Assembly (NCBI GenBank): GCA_011799875.1
Contig: CM022302.1
Location: forward strand, 183,884,942 to 183,948,941
DNA: 64,000 nucleotides
Reading direction: 5' to 3'
DNA from: Thinopyrum elongatum
Lineage: Eukaryota > Streptophyta > Magnoliopsida > Poales > Poaceae
Both the position numbers and the translations under genes were made by a program. This document shows, piece by piece, positions 22,024 through 34,142 of this stretch. Under the pieces are notes generated by a model, which was not told the origin of the DNA, did not search any database, and saw only the letters and a program-made list of their open reading frames with translations. The stretch's first letter is position 1; every line of letters begins with the position of its first letter.

Positions 22024-24007
22024 ACCCATTGCTTGTCCGCAAGCAATTCAGTTGACAAACTGAAAGTGACAAAGAAAAACTTATACAAACTCTGTTTGAT
22101 CTTGTTGTTGCAAATATGTCTAACCAATGTTCAGGTTTTAAGCAAAGATTATCAACTAACCATATTCACAATAACACTTAGGTCTCACATTTACTCATAT
22201 CAATGACATAACCAACTAGCGATGATAATAAGATACCTCGGATGACAACACTTTTTTCAAAACAATCATGATACAATATGATATGATGGTATCTCGCTAG
22301 CCCTTTCTGAGACCGCAAAACATAAATGCAGAGCACCCAGAAGTTCAAGCACTAACTAGACATTGCAATTCATGACAAAATAGATCCAGTCACACTCATA
22401 CTCAGCATCAACTAAAAACAAAGCATATAAATGACAATATTGCTCTCCAGCTGGTGCTTTAATGAGAAGATGATGACTCAACAATAAAAGTCAATAGATA
22501 GGCCCTTCGCAAAGGGAAGAAGGGATTTGCAGAGGTGCCTGAGCTCAAAGCTTTTAAACAGAGATAAACATAATTTTGAGAGATATGCTCTCATTGTCAA
22601 CATAACGACCAAGAGATCTCACTATCTTCCATGCTAGACACATTATAGACGGTTCCCAAACAAAATGGTAAAGGTTTTACTCCCCCTCCACCAACAAACA
22701 CAAGCCATGGCTAGCCGAATCCTCGGGTACCCTCCAAACCAACAACAATCCGGGGGACTTTTGTTTCATTATTATATTTTGATTTGATTTTCATCATTGG
22801 ACTGGGCATCCCGATTACCAGCCACTCTCCCATGAATGACAAGTGAATAAACACTCATCGTGAGAATAACCCACCTGGCATGGAAGATACTGATAGCCCC
22901 CAGTCGCTACATGAGCGATTCGGGCATACAAAACAGATTATTATTTGAAGGTTTAGAGTTTGGCACATGCAAATTTACTTGGAACGACAGGTAAATACCG
23001 CATATAGATAGGTATGGTGGACTCATATGGAACAACTTTAGGTTTAAGGAAGTGGATGCACCAGCAGTATTCCCGCTTAGTACAAGTGAAGGCTAGCAAA
23101 AAGATTGAGGAGCGACCAACTAGAGAGCGACAACGGTCATAAACATGCATTGAGATTAATCAACATTGAATGCAAGCATGAGTCGAATATAAATCATCAT
23201 GAACATAAATATCGTGGAGGCTATGTTGCTTTTGATTCAACTACATGCGTGAACATGTGCCAAGTCAAGCCACTTAAAGCATTCAAAGGAGGATACCATC
23301 CTACCATACTACATCATAACCATTTTAAAATGCATGTTGGCACACAAGACAAACCATTATCCACTCCTAGCTAATTAAGCATGACATGAGTAACTATGAT
23401 CTCTAATTGTCATTACAAACATGTTTTATTCATAATGGGCTGAATCAAGAACGATGAGCTAATAATATTTACAAAAACAAAATAGGTCGAGTTCATACCA
23501 GCTTTTCTCCATCTCAATCATTTCATCAAATTTTGTCATTATTGCCTTTCACTTGCACGACCGAACGATGTGAATAATAATAAGAGTGCACTTGCCGTGG
23601 ACTAAGCTGGAATCTGCAAACATTTATTCAAAGGAGAAGACAAGGTAATACGGGCTCTTTGTTAGATCAACAATAATGCATATGAGGGCCACTCAACATT
23701 TTCATCGTGGTCTTATCCTTATGACCCAAAGAAAAGAATTTCAAAGAAACACACTGAAATATTTTTGGAGTTTTTTGTTTTTCTGAAGAAGCAAATTAAC
23801 GAAAGGAAAATAAAAAAATGAGAAAAACTATTTACACGGGAAAGATCCCAACAAGCAAAAGAAGAACAAGAAATATTTTTGGGTTTTCTAAATTTTTCAA
23901 ACACACAAGAAGAAAGCAAGAAAAATAAACTAACATGGATTATACAATGAAAAAGGATGAACACTGACAACTGGAATGAATGTGTGATGCACGAATGTAA
24001 TGTCGCT
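22024..24007 (-). repeat. Noncoding 3' region of element A (shared block)
   Basis: No open frame of note. The part from about 22440 to 23640 aligns, inverted, with the shared blocks of elements B and C (for example AGATAGGCCCTTCG and the GGTATGGTGGACTCAT region). Confidence 0.7.
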
Positions 24008-25123
24008 GAGAGATACATACTCCCCCAAGCTTAGGCTTTTGGCCTAAGTTGGGCCATGGCCACGGCTCATAGTAACCCTCTCCTGGATACTGCGGAGGGT
24101 CCTGAGGGTTCCACTGGTTGGCGAGCTCCTGTGGCTCCCACTGCGAAACAGGCTCCTGATATGGCTCAGGAGCTGGTGCTGGCTCAGTTGCTGGAGGTTG
24201 TGTCAGCGTCCAGTACATGTTTATGTCATCAGGCATAATAATGTACCTGCCTGAATAAATGTTGAACAAAGAAGGAGCAGGCAAAGTAATAACCTCACGA
24301 GTGCCCTGGCTGAATACTAAGTTGTAGAGGAGTCGCTTTTGCTTATCATTGTTAATAAAATTATGCGCTACCATACTAGCATAGTCTAAATATTTAGTGG
24401 GTAGCAGCATCTCCTCCGCCTCATCATGCCTAATAGGAATCTCAAAATGTGCTGCGAGGCGGGTGGCATAGACGCCACCAAAAATACTACCCTACGAACG
24501 GTTTGTGTTTAACCGTCGAGAAACAATAGCGCCCAAACTAAAGGTTCTATCAGTATATAAAGCATGGCACATAATAGCAAGTTCAGGTGCACTGAGGCCT
24601 CCACTCTCCCCACGACCAACCAAACATTTCCTCGCAAATAATGAATAGTAACATGAAACGGGAAAAAGTAAACTAGATACTCTAGCTTCTGACACTCCTC
24701 TCTCTTCTCCCACGGTAGTGTTAGAAATGAAATCCCCCATGTCTCTAGGATGTGGCTTACTGATGCGGCCCTCATAAGGTATTTTGCAAACATTGCAAAA
24801 GTCATATAAGTCATTTCCTTAGGCACATCATACAAGTGAAATTCTACCATGGGTGGTTCCTTCCTAGGATAAAAGCGAAAGTTTTGCACGAAGGTATTAG
24901 TGAGTAAGAGGTATTGGTCGCACTTATCTTGGAGGAAGGGAATGATGCCGGCATTGTCTGCCAAATAATAGAAATCCTCGTAAATTCCGGCTTCCTTCAA
25001 AAATATGTCGCTCGGCCACTCACATGGTCGAACATCCGCTGCGCGAGGGAGATTGTACTTGGGCTTTTTCTTCAGAGTTTCCTCCGAATCTCGGCCAGAT
25101 GAGCCCCTTAACCACCTCCTCAT
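24008..25123 (-). pseudogene. ORF2 of element A, ATHILA-ORF-like protein, frameshifted
   Basis: The ATG is at 25123. The first frame (about 105 residues) reads through CDQYLLLTNTFVQNF and PPMVEFHLYDVPKEM. The frame shifts near 24800 and continues as MGDFISNTTVGEERGVSEAR and GRGESGGLSAPELA to a TAG at 24492. It then resumes downstream (VYATRLAAHFEIP, EVITLPAPSLF) to a Pro/Glu-rich tail. The protein resembles the extra ORF of grass Athila-lineage elements, possibly the ATHILA ORF family (PF03078); this is from memory of the family, not a search. It stands where some Athila elements carry an env-position ORF. Function unknown. Confidence 0.6.
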
Positions 25124-25439
25124 GGCTTTTCTTTTCTCTGAAAATTTCTAAAAAATTTAGTGACTCAAATAAAAGTGAAAAAAACTCAACAAGATTGATA
25201 GCAACTACTCCTACAAGTGCCTAGAGGCTATATAATGCAACAAAACTACTTTGGACCATATAAATTTGACATGCAAGCTCAAGAACATGGTCACCACAGT
25301 AGCAAAACTTTGCAATCTATAAAGCACTAGAACAAAAACTAATTGGACCATTGGAGGAGTCACATATCGATGAACAATCCCCCAAAACAGTTTTGAAAAT
25401 GGAGCTCCGAGCAAGGAGATTGAAAATGGTAGCAAGATG

Positions 25440-25700
25440 AGCAAGAACACGGGTTTGAGCAAGAGTGTGATTTTTTCTGGAGGAAGACGAAGTGCATGGG
25501 TGGCTGGAATAAGTCAGGTGGCCTACATGGGCCCCCACAAGCCTGCTAGGTGCGCCCAGGGGGTGGGCGCACCCTGTGAGCTTGTGGCTCACAGGTGCAC
25601 CCCCTGGGGTGTGTCCATTGCCAAAATTTTGAAATATTCTAGAAAAAATCATATTAAATTTTCAGGGCATTTGGAGAACTTTTATTTTCTGGTTATTTTT
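25440..25700 (-). promoter_or_regulatory. Internal LTR-promoter-like module of element A
   Basis: On the minus strand an AT-rich block (AGAACTTTTATTTT near 25674, compared with AGAACTTTGATTT in the LTR), a GGGCGCACC palindrome with GAGCCACAAGC/GCAGGCTTGTGG arms, and GAAAAAATCA follow in the same order as in the LTR (21650-21870). The module lies 320-570 bases upstream of ORF2. Confidence 0.5.
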
Positions 25701-25912
25701 TTATTGCACGAATAATTCAGAAAACAGTAACATAAAGGCATTTCTACTTTATTAATTCTAAATAACAGAAGGTAAAAGGTGGGTACGGAAGGTGGTGTTT
25801 ACTAAATTCATCCATCGCATGCCCGTCAAAATGAATCCATTAACAAGCTTGATCAAGTCTTATTAACAAACTTCTTCCGAACGACATGAAACCGGAGAAT
25901 CTTCGTATAGCA

Positions 25913-28537
25913 CTAGGTTACCTCAACGGGGATATGCATGTCCCCAATAATAAGAATTTTATATTTATTTTTGACAGTAGGAATAGGGAATTTAAAACCT
26001 CCAATAGCAATTGTGGGAATTTCTCCAATAGAGTTGATACTATTCACTTGAGGTTGTTTCTTCGGAAAGTGTACCATATGCTCACTACCATTAACATGAA
26101 AAGTGACATTGCCCTTGTTGCAATCAATAACAGCCCCTGCAGTATTCAAAAAGGGTCTACCGAGGATGATCGTCATACTGTCGTCCTCGGGTATATCAAG
26201 AATAACAAAGTCCGTTAAAATAGTAATGTTTGCAACTACGACATGTACATCCTCACAAACACCGATGGGTATGGCAGTTGATTTATCAGCCATTTGCAAA
26301 GAGATTTTAGTTGGTGTCAACTTATTCAAATCAAGTCTTCGATACAAAGAGAAGGACATAACACTAACACCCGCTCCTAAATCACATAAGGCAGTTTTAA
26401 CATAATTTCTTTTAATGGAGCATGGTATAGTTGGTATTCCTGGATCTCCTAGTTTCTTTGCTATTCCACCCTTAAATGTGTAATTAGCAAGCATGGTGGA
26501 AATTTCAGCGTCCGGTATCTTTCTTTTATTGGTAACAACATCTTTCATATACTTAGCATAAGGAGACATTTTCAGAATATCAGTCAAACGTAAGCGCAAA
26601 AAGACAAGTCTAAGCATTTCAACAAAGCGCTCAAATTCTTCATCATCCTTACTCTTTGAAGCTTTAGGAGGAAAGGGCATGGGTTTCTGAACCCAGGGTT
26701 CTCTTTCTTTACCATGTTTCCTAGCAATGAAGTCTCTCTTATCATATCTTTTATTCTTTGGTTGTGGCTTATCAAGATCAACAACATGTTCTATTTCCAC
26801 ATCATTATCATTACTATGTTGAGCATCAACATGAACATCATTATTATCATTGTTACTAGGTTCATGTTCATCACCAGATTGTGTTTCAGCATTAGAAATA
26901 GAAATATCATTTGGATTCTCAGGTGTGCCTACAATAGGTTCACTAGAAGCATGCAAAACCCTATCATTTTTAGAAGGACTAGGTGCATCGGTATTAACTC
27001 TGTGAGAGTCTTGTTCAGTTCTCTTAGGATGGCCTTCAGGATACAAAGGTTCCTGAGTCATTTTACCACCTCTAGTCACAACTCTAACATCATGATCATT
27101 CATTTTATTATTCATTTCATTAAGCAAATCATTTTGTGCTTTGAGGACTTGTTCTACTTGAGTTTTTACCATGGAAGCATGTTTACTAACAATCTTAAGA
27201 TCATTAATAGTTCTAAACATATAGTCACTTAAGCGTTCAATCATATGAGAATTTCATTTTAATTATCTACTAACATATGCATTGAAGTTTTCTTGTTTAA
27301 CAATAAAGTTATCAAATTCATCCAAGCATTGACTAGCAGATTTAGTATGAGGAATATCACCTTCATCAAATCTATAGAGAGAATTTACCTCTACTACCTG
27401 TTTCGGGGCATTAAGACCATATATTTCTTCAATAAGTGGTAAATTCTTAACATCTTCAGCTTTAATACCGTTTTCTTTCATAGATTTCTTTGCCTCTTGC
27501 ATATCTTCAGGACTGAGAAATAGAATACCTCTCTTCTTTGGAGTTGGCTTAGGTGGTGGTTCGGGAAGAGTCCAATCATTATCATTACTCAATATATTAT
27601 TCAATAGTTCTTCAGCTTGTTCAATAGTTCGTTCCCTGAAAACACAACCAGCACAACTATCTAGGTGGTCCCTAGAAGCATCGGTTAGTCCATTATAAAA
27701 GATATCAAGTATTTCATTTTTCTTGAGAGGATGATCAGGCAAAGCATTAGGTAATTGGAGAAGCCTCCCCCAAGCTTATGGGAGACTCTCTTCTTCAATC
27801 TGCACAAAGTTAAATATTTCCTGTAAAGCAGCTTGTTTCTTATGAGCAGGAAAATATTTGTCAGAGAAGTAGTATATCATATCCTAGGGACTACGCACAC
27901 AACCAGGAGCAAGAGAATTATACCATGTCTTGGCATCACCCTTTAATGAGAAAGGAAACAACTTAAGAATATAGTAATAGCGAATTTTTTCCTCATGAGC
28001 AAATAGGTTGGCTATATCAGTTTAGTAAGATGTGCCACAACAGTTTTAGATTCATAACCATGGAAAGGATCAGATTCAACCAAAGTAATTAACTCAGGAT
28101 CGATAGAGAATTCATAATCCTTATCAGTAACAAAGATAGGTGAAGTAGCAAACTGGGGATCATATTTCATTCTATCATTCAAAGACTTTTCTTTCAACTT
28201 GAATAGCAATTTCTTAAGATCATCTCTATCCTTACAAGCAAGAAAATCCCTAGCTACCTCTGCATCCATAACATAACCCTCAGGTATATCGGGCAATTCA
28301 TATCTAGGAGTGTTAGGTCTAATAGGTGTTTCAAAGTTTTCAGTTTCAATAATTTCATCAGTTTCCGAAATATCATCAGTTTCAGCATTAACTCTAGGAA
28401 GTTGTTCATCAAGAAATTCACCCAGTGGCACAGTCTTATCAAGAAAAGTACTAGTATCATCATAAGCATCATTCATAGCAAAAGTAGCATCATCAATTAC
28501 TTGCGAAATATCAAGATTTATAGAAGGTGGTGGTGTC
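25913..28537 (-). pseudogene. gag-pro: Gag-protease of element A, main part
   Basis: Reading leftward from the element C insertion, the gag frame covers 28476-28012, 27742-27263 and 27244-25913, with small breaks between. Gag features include SDPFHGYES, a PEPPPKPTPKKRG linker and a KHASMVKTQVEQV coiled segment. The protease part has CDLGAGVSVM and ILGRPFLNTAGA. The frame ends at 25913 at the same relative place as in element D, with no RT. The N-terminal part lies at 42532-42649 on the far side of element C. Confidence 0.8.
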
Positions 28538-30045
28538 TGATATGTCCATTTTGCATCATGTTTTCCTACTGTTATTTATGATGTTTTTATGCATCATAAT
28601 GCTTTTTGGAGTAATTCTAATGCCTTTTCTCTCATAACATGCAAGGTTACCACAAAGAGGGAGAATGCCAGAAACTGGAATTCTGAACTTGAAAAAGCTA
28701 CATCAGAGTTACCTATTCCGAACATCTCCAAATGAGCTGAAAATTTACGGAGAATTATTTTGTAACATATAAAAAATACTGGAGCAAATAACTACTGGAG
28801 GAGGCCCACCAGGTGGGCACAACCCACCTGGGCGTGCCAGGCCCCTCAGGCGCGCCCTGGTGGGTTGTGCCCTCCTCGGGCCACCTCCGGTGCCCATCTT
28901 CTGGTATAAAGGTCATTTTGACCTAGAAAAAATCAGGAGGGGACTTTCGGGATGAAGCGGCGCCCTCTCGAGGCAAAACTTGGGCAGGAGCACTTTTGCC
29001 CTCCTGCGGAGCGATTCCGTCGGGGGAACTTCTCTCTCGAAGGGGGAAATCATCGTCATCACCAACAACTCTCCCATCTTGGGGAGGGCAATCTCCATCA
29101 ACATCTTCAACAACACCATCTCCTCTCAAACCCTAGTTCATCTATTGTGTTCAATCTTTGTACTGGAACCTTAGATTGGTACTTGTGGGTGACTAGTGGT
29201 GTTGATTACATCTTGTAGTTGATTACTATATGGTTTATTTGAGATTATATGTTCAGATCCATTATGCTATTTAATACCCCTCTGATCTTGAGCATGATTA
29301 CCATTTGTGAGTAGTTAATTTTGTTCTTGAGGTCACGGGAGAAGTTATGTTGCAAGTAATCATGTGAACTTGATATGTGTTCGATATTTTGATGATATGT
29401 ATGTTGTGATTCCCTTAGTGGTGTCATGTGAACGTCGACTACATGACCCTTCACCATATTTGGGCCTAAGGGAGTGCATTGTGGAGTATTTATTAGAGGA
29501 TGGGTTGCTAGAGTGACAGAAGCTTAAACCCTAGTTTATGTGCTACTTCGTAAGGGAACGATTTGGATCCAAAAGTTTAATGCTATGGTTAGATTTTATC
29601 TTAATACTTTTCTCGTAGTTGTGGATGCTTGCAAGGGGGTTAATCATAAGTAGGAGGTTTGTTCAGGTAATAACAACACCTAAGCACCGGTCCACCCACA
29701 TATCAAATTATCAAAGTAGCGAACACGAATCAAACCAACATGATGAAAGTGATATGGTGAAATTCCCGTGTACCCTCAAGAACACTTTGCTTATCATAAG
29801 AGACTGTTTTGGCCTGTCCTTTGCCACAAAAGGATTGGGCTACCTTGCTGCACTTTATTTACCTTTACTGTTACTTGTCCGTTACAAATTATCTTGCTAT
29901 CAAACTACCTATTACCGACTATTTCAGTGCTTGCAGAAAATACCTTGCTGAAAACCACTTGTCATTTCCTTCTGTTCCTCGTTGGGTTCGACACTCTTAC
30001 TTATCAAAAGGACTACGATTGATCCCCTATACTTGTGGGTCATCA
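28538..30045 (+). repeat. 5' LTR of element C (1508 bp)
   Basis: It starts TGATATGTCCATTTTGC (TGATACGTCC in the 3' LTR) and ends GTGGGTCATCA. It holds a GC-rich palindrome at 28804-28880 and a TATA box. Confidence 0.92.
28905..28912 (+). promoter_or_regulatory. TATA box of the element C 5' LTR
   Basis: TATAAAGG lies about 25 bases after the palindrome GTGGGCACAACCCACC...GGTGGGTTGTGCCC. The same box is at 41382-41389 in the 3' LTR. Confidence 0.65.
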
Positions 30046-30056
30046 AGGCTCTTTTC

Positions 30057-30074
30057 TGGCACCATTTCCGGGGA
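30057..30074 (+). other. Primer binding site of element C (tRNA-Asp type)
   Basis: TGGCACCATTTCCGGGGA matches 15 of 18 bases of the tRNA-Asp complement; two of the three changes are G to A. Confidence 0.8.
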
Positions 30075-30151
30075 GTGAAGCTCTCTTGGTAAGTGGAAAT
30101 TGGTAAGGAAAAATTATTACTACGTGCTGAAATTTATTGTGACTTGTCACT

Positions 30152-31120
30152 ATGGAGAATCATCCTTTGAGGGGTTTGTTCGGGGTATCTTCACCTCGAC
30201 CGGAAGCACAATTATTTGCCCCTCAACCTACTGCACCTACTAAAAATATTGGTTATGAAATTCCTTCGGGTATGATAGAACAACTGCTAGCTAATCCTTA
30301 TGCAGGAGATGGAACTGAACATCCTGATATGCATTTGATATATGTGGATGAAATTTGTGGATTATTCAAGCTTGCAGGTTTATCCGGAGATGAAGCTAAG
30401 AAGAAGGTTTTCCCTTTATCTTTGAAGGGAAAAGCATTGACATGGTATAGGCTATGCGATGATATTGGATCTTAGAACTGGAATCGATTGAAATTAGAAT
30501 TTCACCAAAAAAATTATGCATCTACTTCATCGTGATCGGAATTATATATATAATTTTTGGCCTCGTGAAGGAGAAAGTATCGCTCTATCTTGGGGGAGGC
30601 TTAAGTTAATGGTATATTCATGCCCCAATCATGAGCTCTCATGAGAAATTATTATTCAGAATTTTTATGCTCGGCTTTCTCGTGATGATCAATCCATGCT
30701 CGATACTTCTTGTACTAGTTCTTTTATGAAGAAGACTATTGAATTCAGGTGGGATATTTTAGAAAGAATTAAACGCAACTCTGAAGATTGGGAACTCGAC
30801 GTAGGTAAAGAGTCAGGTATTAAGATTAAGTTTGATTGTGTTAATCTTTTATGAACACCGATGCTTTTCAGAAGTTTAGCACTAAATATGGACTTAACTC
30901 TGAGATAGTAGCCTGTTTCTGTGAATCATTTGCCACTCATGTTGATCTCCCTAAGGAGAGGTGGTTTAAATATCATCCACCTATTAAAGAAGAAATTAAA
31001 GAACCAATCATAGCTAAAGATGGAACTATTATTTAAAATGTTGACCCAGTTGTTCCTACTACTTATATTGAAAAACCACCTTTCCCTGTTAGGATAAAAG
31101 AACATGCTAAGGTTTCAACT
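30152..31120 (+). pseudogene. gag: gag of element C (nonsense and frameshift damaged)
   Basis: ATG at 30152. The first 107 codons contain a retrotransposon Gag start (HPDMHLIYVDEICGLFKLAG, then FPLSLKGKALTWYRL) and end in a TAG at 30473. Homology continues in shifted frames (WPREGESIA-like and FYARLSRDDQSM-like residues at about 30555-30720), then in a frame from 30851 (FQKFSTKYGL) to a TAA at 31034. The particle protein cannot be made from this copy. Confidence 0.8.
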
Positions 31121-31945
31121 GTGGTTCGCAAAAGTAATATTAAAGCACCTAAACCTTCTGAGAAAATTAACATAGAACCTAGTGTTGCTATGGTTAAAGA
31201 TCTCTTGGTAGAAAATATTGATGGGCATGTTATTTACTTCTGCGACGAAGCTGCTAGAATTGCCAAGCCCGATGAAAAAGATAAACATAGACCTGTTGTT
31301 GGCATGCCCGTTGTCTCAGTTAAAATAGGAGATCATTGTTATCATGGATTATGTGATTTATGTGCTAGCGTGAGTGCTATTCCTTTTACCTTATACCAAC
31401 AAACTATGGATGACATAGCACCCGCTGAAATAGAAGACATAGATGTTACTATTAAACTTGCTAATAGAGACACCATCACACCACTTGGGATTGTTAGAGA
31501 TGTTGAAGTCTTGTGTCGGAAAATAAAATACCCTACTGATTTTCTAGTTCTTGGATCCCCACAAGATGACTTTTGTCCCATTATCTTTGGTAGACCTTTC
31601 TTGAACACTGCTAATGCTACTATAGATTGTCATAAACAAACTATCAGTGTTAGCTTTTGTGATGAGTCTCATGAATTTAATTTCTCCAAGTTTAATAGAC
31701 AACCTCATAAGAAAGAATTACCTAGTAAGGATGAAATAATTGGTCTTGCTTCTATTGCCGTGCCTCCTACTGATCCACTAGAGCAATATTTGCTAGACCA
31801 TGAAAATGATATGCATATGCATGAAATAAATGAAATAGATAAAAATTTATTCGAACAACGACCTCTGATCAAACATAATTTGCCTATTGAAACTCTTGGA
31901 GGTCCTCCTCCACCTAAAGGTGATCCTGTGTTTGAATTAAAATAA
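31121..31945 (+). pseudogene. pro: Protease region of element C
   Basis: A 274-codon open frame contains the aspartic protease site CDLCASVSAIPF (usually DLGAS, so Gly is replaced by Cys) and IIFGRPFLNTANATIDC. A stop at 31943 separates it from RT. The Gly-to-Cys change in the active-site loop would probably inactivate the enzyme. Confidence 0.75.
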
Positions 31946-32770
31946 TTGCCCGACACTTTGAAATATGCTTATCTTGATGAAAAAAAGATATATCCTGTTA
32001 TTATTAGTGCTAACCTTTCAGAACATGAAGAAGAAAGATTATTAAAAATTATGAAGAAGCATTGTGCTGCTATTGGATATACTCTTGATGATCTTAAGGG
32101 CATTATTCCCACTCTCTGTCAGCACAAGATCAATATGGAACCTGATGCAAAACCCGTTGTTGATCATCAACGACATTTGAATCCTAAGATGAAAGAAGTG
32201 GTAAGAACTGAAATACTAAAACTTCTGGAAGCAGGTATAATCTATCCCATAGCTGATTGTAGATGGGTAAGTCCCGTTCATTGTGTCCCTAAGAAAGGAG
32301 GTATTATTGTTATTCCTAATGATAAGAATGAACTTATTCCGTAAAGAATTGTTACTGGCTATAGAATGGTAATTGATTTTAGAAAATTAAATCAAGCCAC
32401 TAGAAAAGATCATTACCCTTTGCCTTTTATTGATCAAATGCTAGAAAGATTATCTAAGCACACACACTTTTGCTTTCTCGATGGATATTCTGGTTTCTCT
32501 AAAATACCTATTTCACAACCTGATCAAGAAAAAACCACCTTTACTTGCCCTTTTAAAACTTATGCTTATAGACGTATGCCTTTCGGTTTATGCAATGCAC
32601 CTGCTACCTTTCAAAGATGTATGACTGCTATATTCTCTGATTTTTGTGAAAAGATTGTTGAGGTTTTCATGGATGATTTTTCTGTTTATGGACCTTCTTT
32701 TGATGACTGCTTAAGCAACCTTGATCGAGTTTTGTAGAGATGTGAGCAAACTAATCTTGTATTGAATTGG
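31946..32770 (+). pseudogene. pol: Reverse transcriptase of element C
   Basis: The frame runs through the connection region (CRWVSPVHCVPKKGG) to a TAA at 32342, where family members have a sense codon. It reopens with YRMVIDFRKLN, FLDGYSGFSKI, MPFGLCNAPATFQRC and the catalytic FMDDFSVYG (32666-32692), then stops at a TAG at 32735. The palm motifs are all present, but the stops prevent a full enzyme. It would copy the element RNA into DNA. Confidence 0.85.
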
Positions 32771-33547
32771 GAGAAGTGCCACTTTATGGTTAATGAAGGT
32801 ATTGTCTTGGGGCATAAAATTTCTGAACGAGGTATTGAGGTGGATAAAGCCAAAGTTGATGCAATTGAGAAAACGCCATGTCCTAGAGATATTAAAGGTA
32901 TTTGTAGTTTCCTAAGTCATGTTTGTTTCTATAGGAGATTTATTAAAGAATTCTCTAAAATTTCTAGGCCTCTTACAAATCTTTTACAAAAGGATGTTCC
33001 ATTTGTTTTTGATGATGATTGTGTAGAAGCCTTTGAAACACTTAAGAAAGCCTTAACTTCTGCACCTATTGTTCAACCACCTGATTGGAACTTGCCTTCT
33101 GAAATTATGTGTGATGCTAGTGATTATGTTGTTGGTGTTGTTCTAGGACAAAGAGTTGGTAAGAACTTGAATGTTATTCATTATGCTAGCAAAACTCTAG
33201 ATAGTGCCCAAAGAAATTATGCTACTACTGAAAACGAATTTTTAGCAGTTGTGTTTGCTTGTGATAAATTCAGATCTTACATTGTTGATTCCAAAGTAAT
33301 TGTTCACACTGATCATGCTACTATAAAATATCTTATGGAAAAGAAAGATGCTAAATTTAGACTCATTAGGTGGGTTCTTTTGCTACAAGAATTTGATTTA
33401 CATATCACTGATAGAAAAGGAGCTGAGAACCCCGTAGCTGATAACTTGTCTAGGTTAGAAACTATTCTTTATGACCCACTACCTATTGATGATAGTTTTC
33501 CTGATGAACAACTAGCTGCAATAAATGTTTCTCATAATACTCCCTAG
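32762..33547 (+). pseudogene. pol: RT thumb/connection and RNase H of element C
   Basis: The frame contains the gypsy RT end ([22 protein letters not shown]) and the RNase H start [35 protein letters not shown] and [11 protein letters not shown]. The RNase H acidic residues Asp (in CDAS), Glu (in ENEF) and Asp (in HTDHA) are visible. A TAG at 33545 ends it before integrase. Confidence 0.82.
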
Positions 33548-34142
33548 TATGCTGACTATGCTAATTATATTGTTGCTAAATACATACCACCTAGTTTCAC
33601 ATACCAACAAAAGAAAAAAAATCTTCTATGATTTAAGACATTACTTTTGGGATGACCCACATCTTTATAAAGGAGTAGATGGTATTATTAGATGTTGTGT
33701 ACCTGAGCATGAACAGGAACAAATCCTACGGAAATGTCACTCCGAAGCTTATGGAGGGCATCATGCGGGAGATAGAACTGCTCACAAGGTATTGCAATCT
33801 AGTTTTTATTGGCCTACCCTCTTCGAGGATGCCCGTAAGTTTGTTTTATCTTGTGATGAATGTCAAAGAATTGGTAATATCAGTAAGCATCAAGAAATGC
33901 CTATGAATAATTCACTTGCTGTTGAGCCATTTGATGTTTGGGTCTTTGATTACATGGGACCTTTTCCTTCCTCTAATGGGTATACACATATTTTGGTTGC
34001 TGTTGATTATGTTCCTAAGTGGGTGGAAGCTATTCCAACTAGTAGTGCTAATCATAACACTTCCATTAAAATGCTGAAAGAAGTTATTTTCCTGAGGTTC
34101 GAAGTCCCTAGATATTTAATGACTGATGGTGGTTCACACTTC
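33548..34142 (+). pseudogene. pol: Integrase of element C, 5' part
   Basis: After a frame shift at the A-run near 33610, the frame gives YFWDDPHLYKGVDGIIRRC-like residues, the zinc-binding HHCC region (CHSEAYGGHH, CDECQR) and the catalytic core start (FDYMGPFPSSNGY, first Asp; MTDGGSHF, second Asp). It is cut at 34142 by the solo LTR. Confidence 0.82.
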
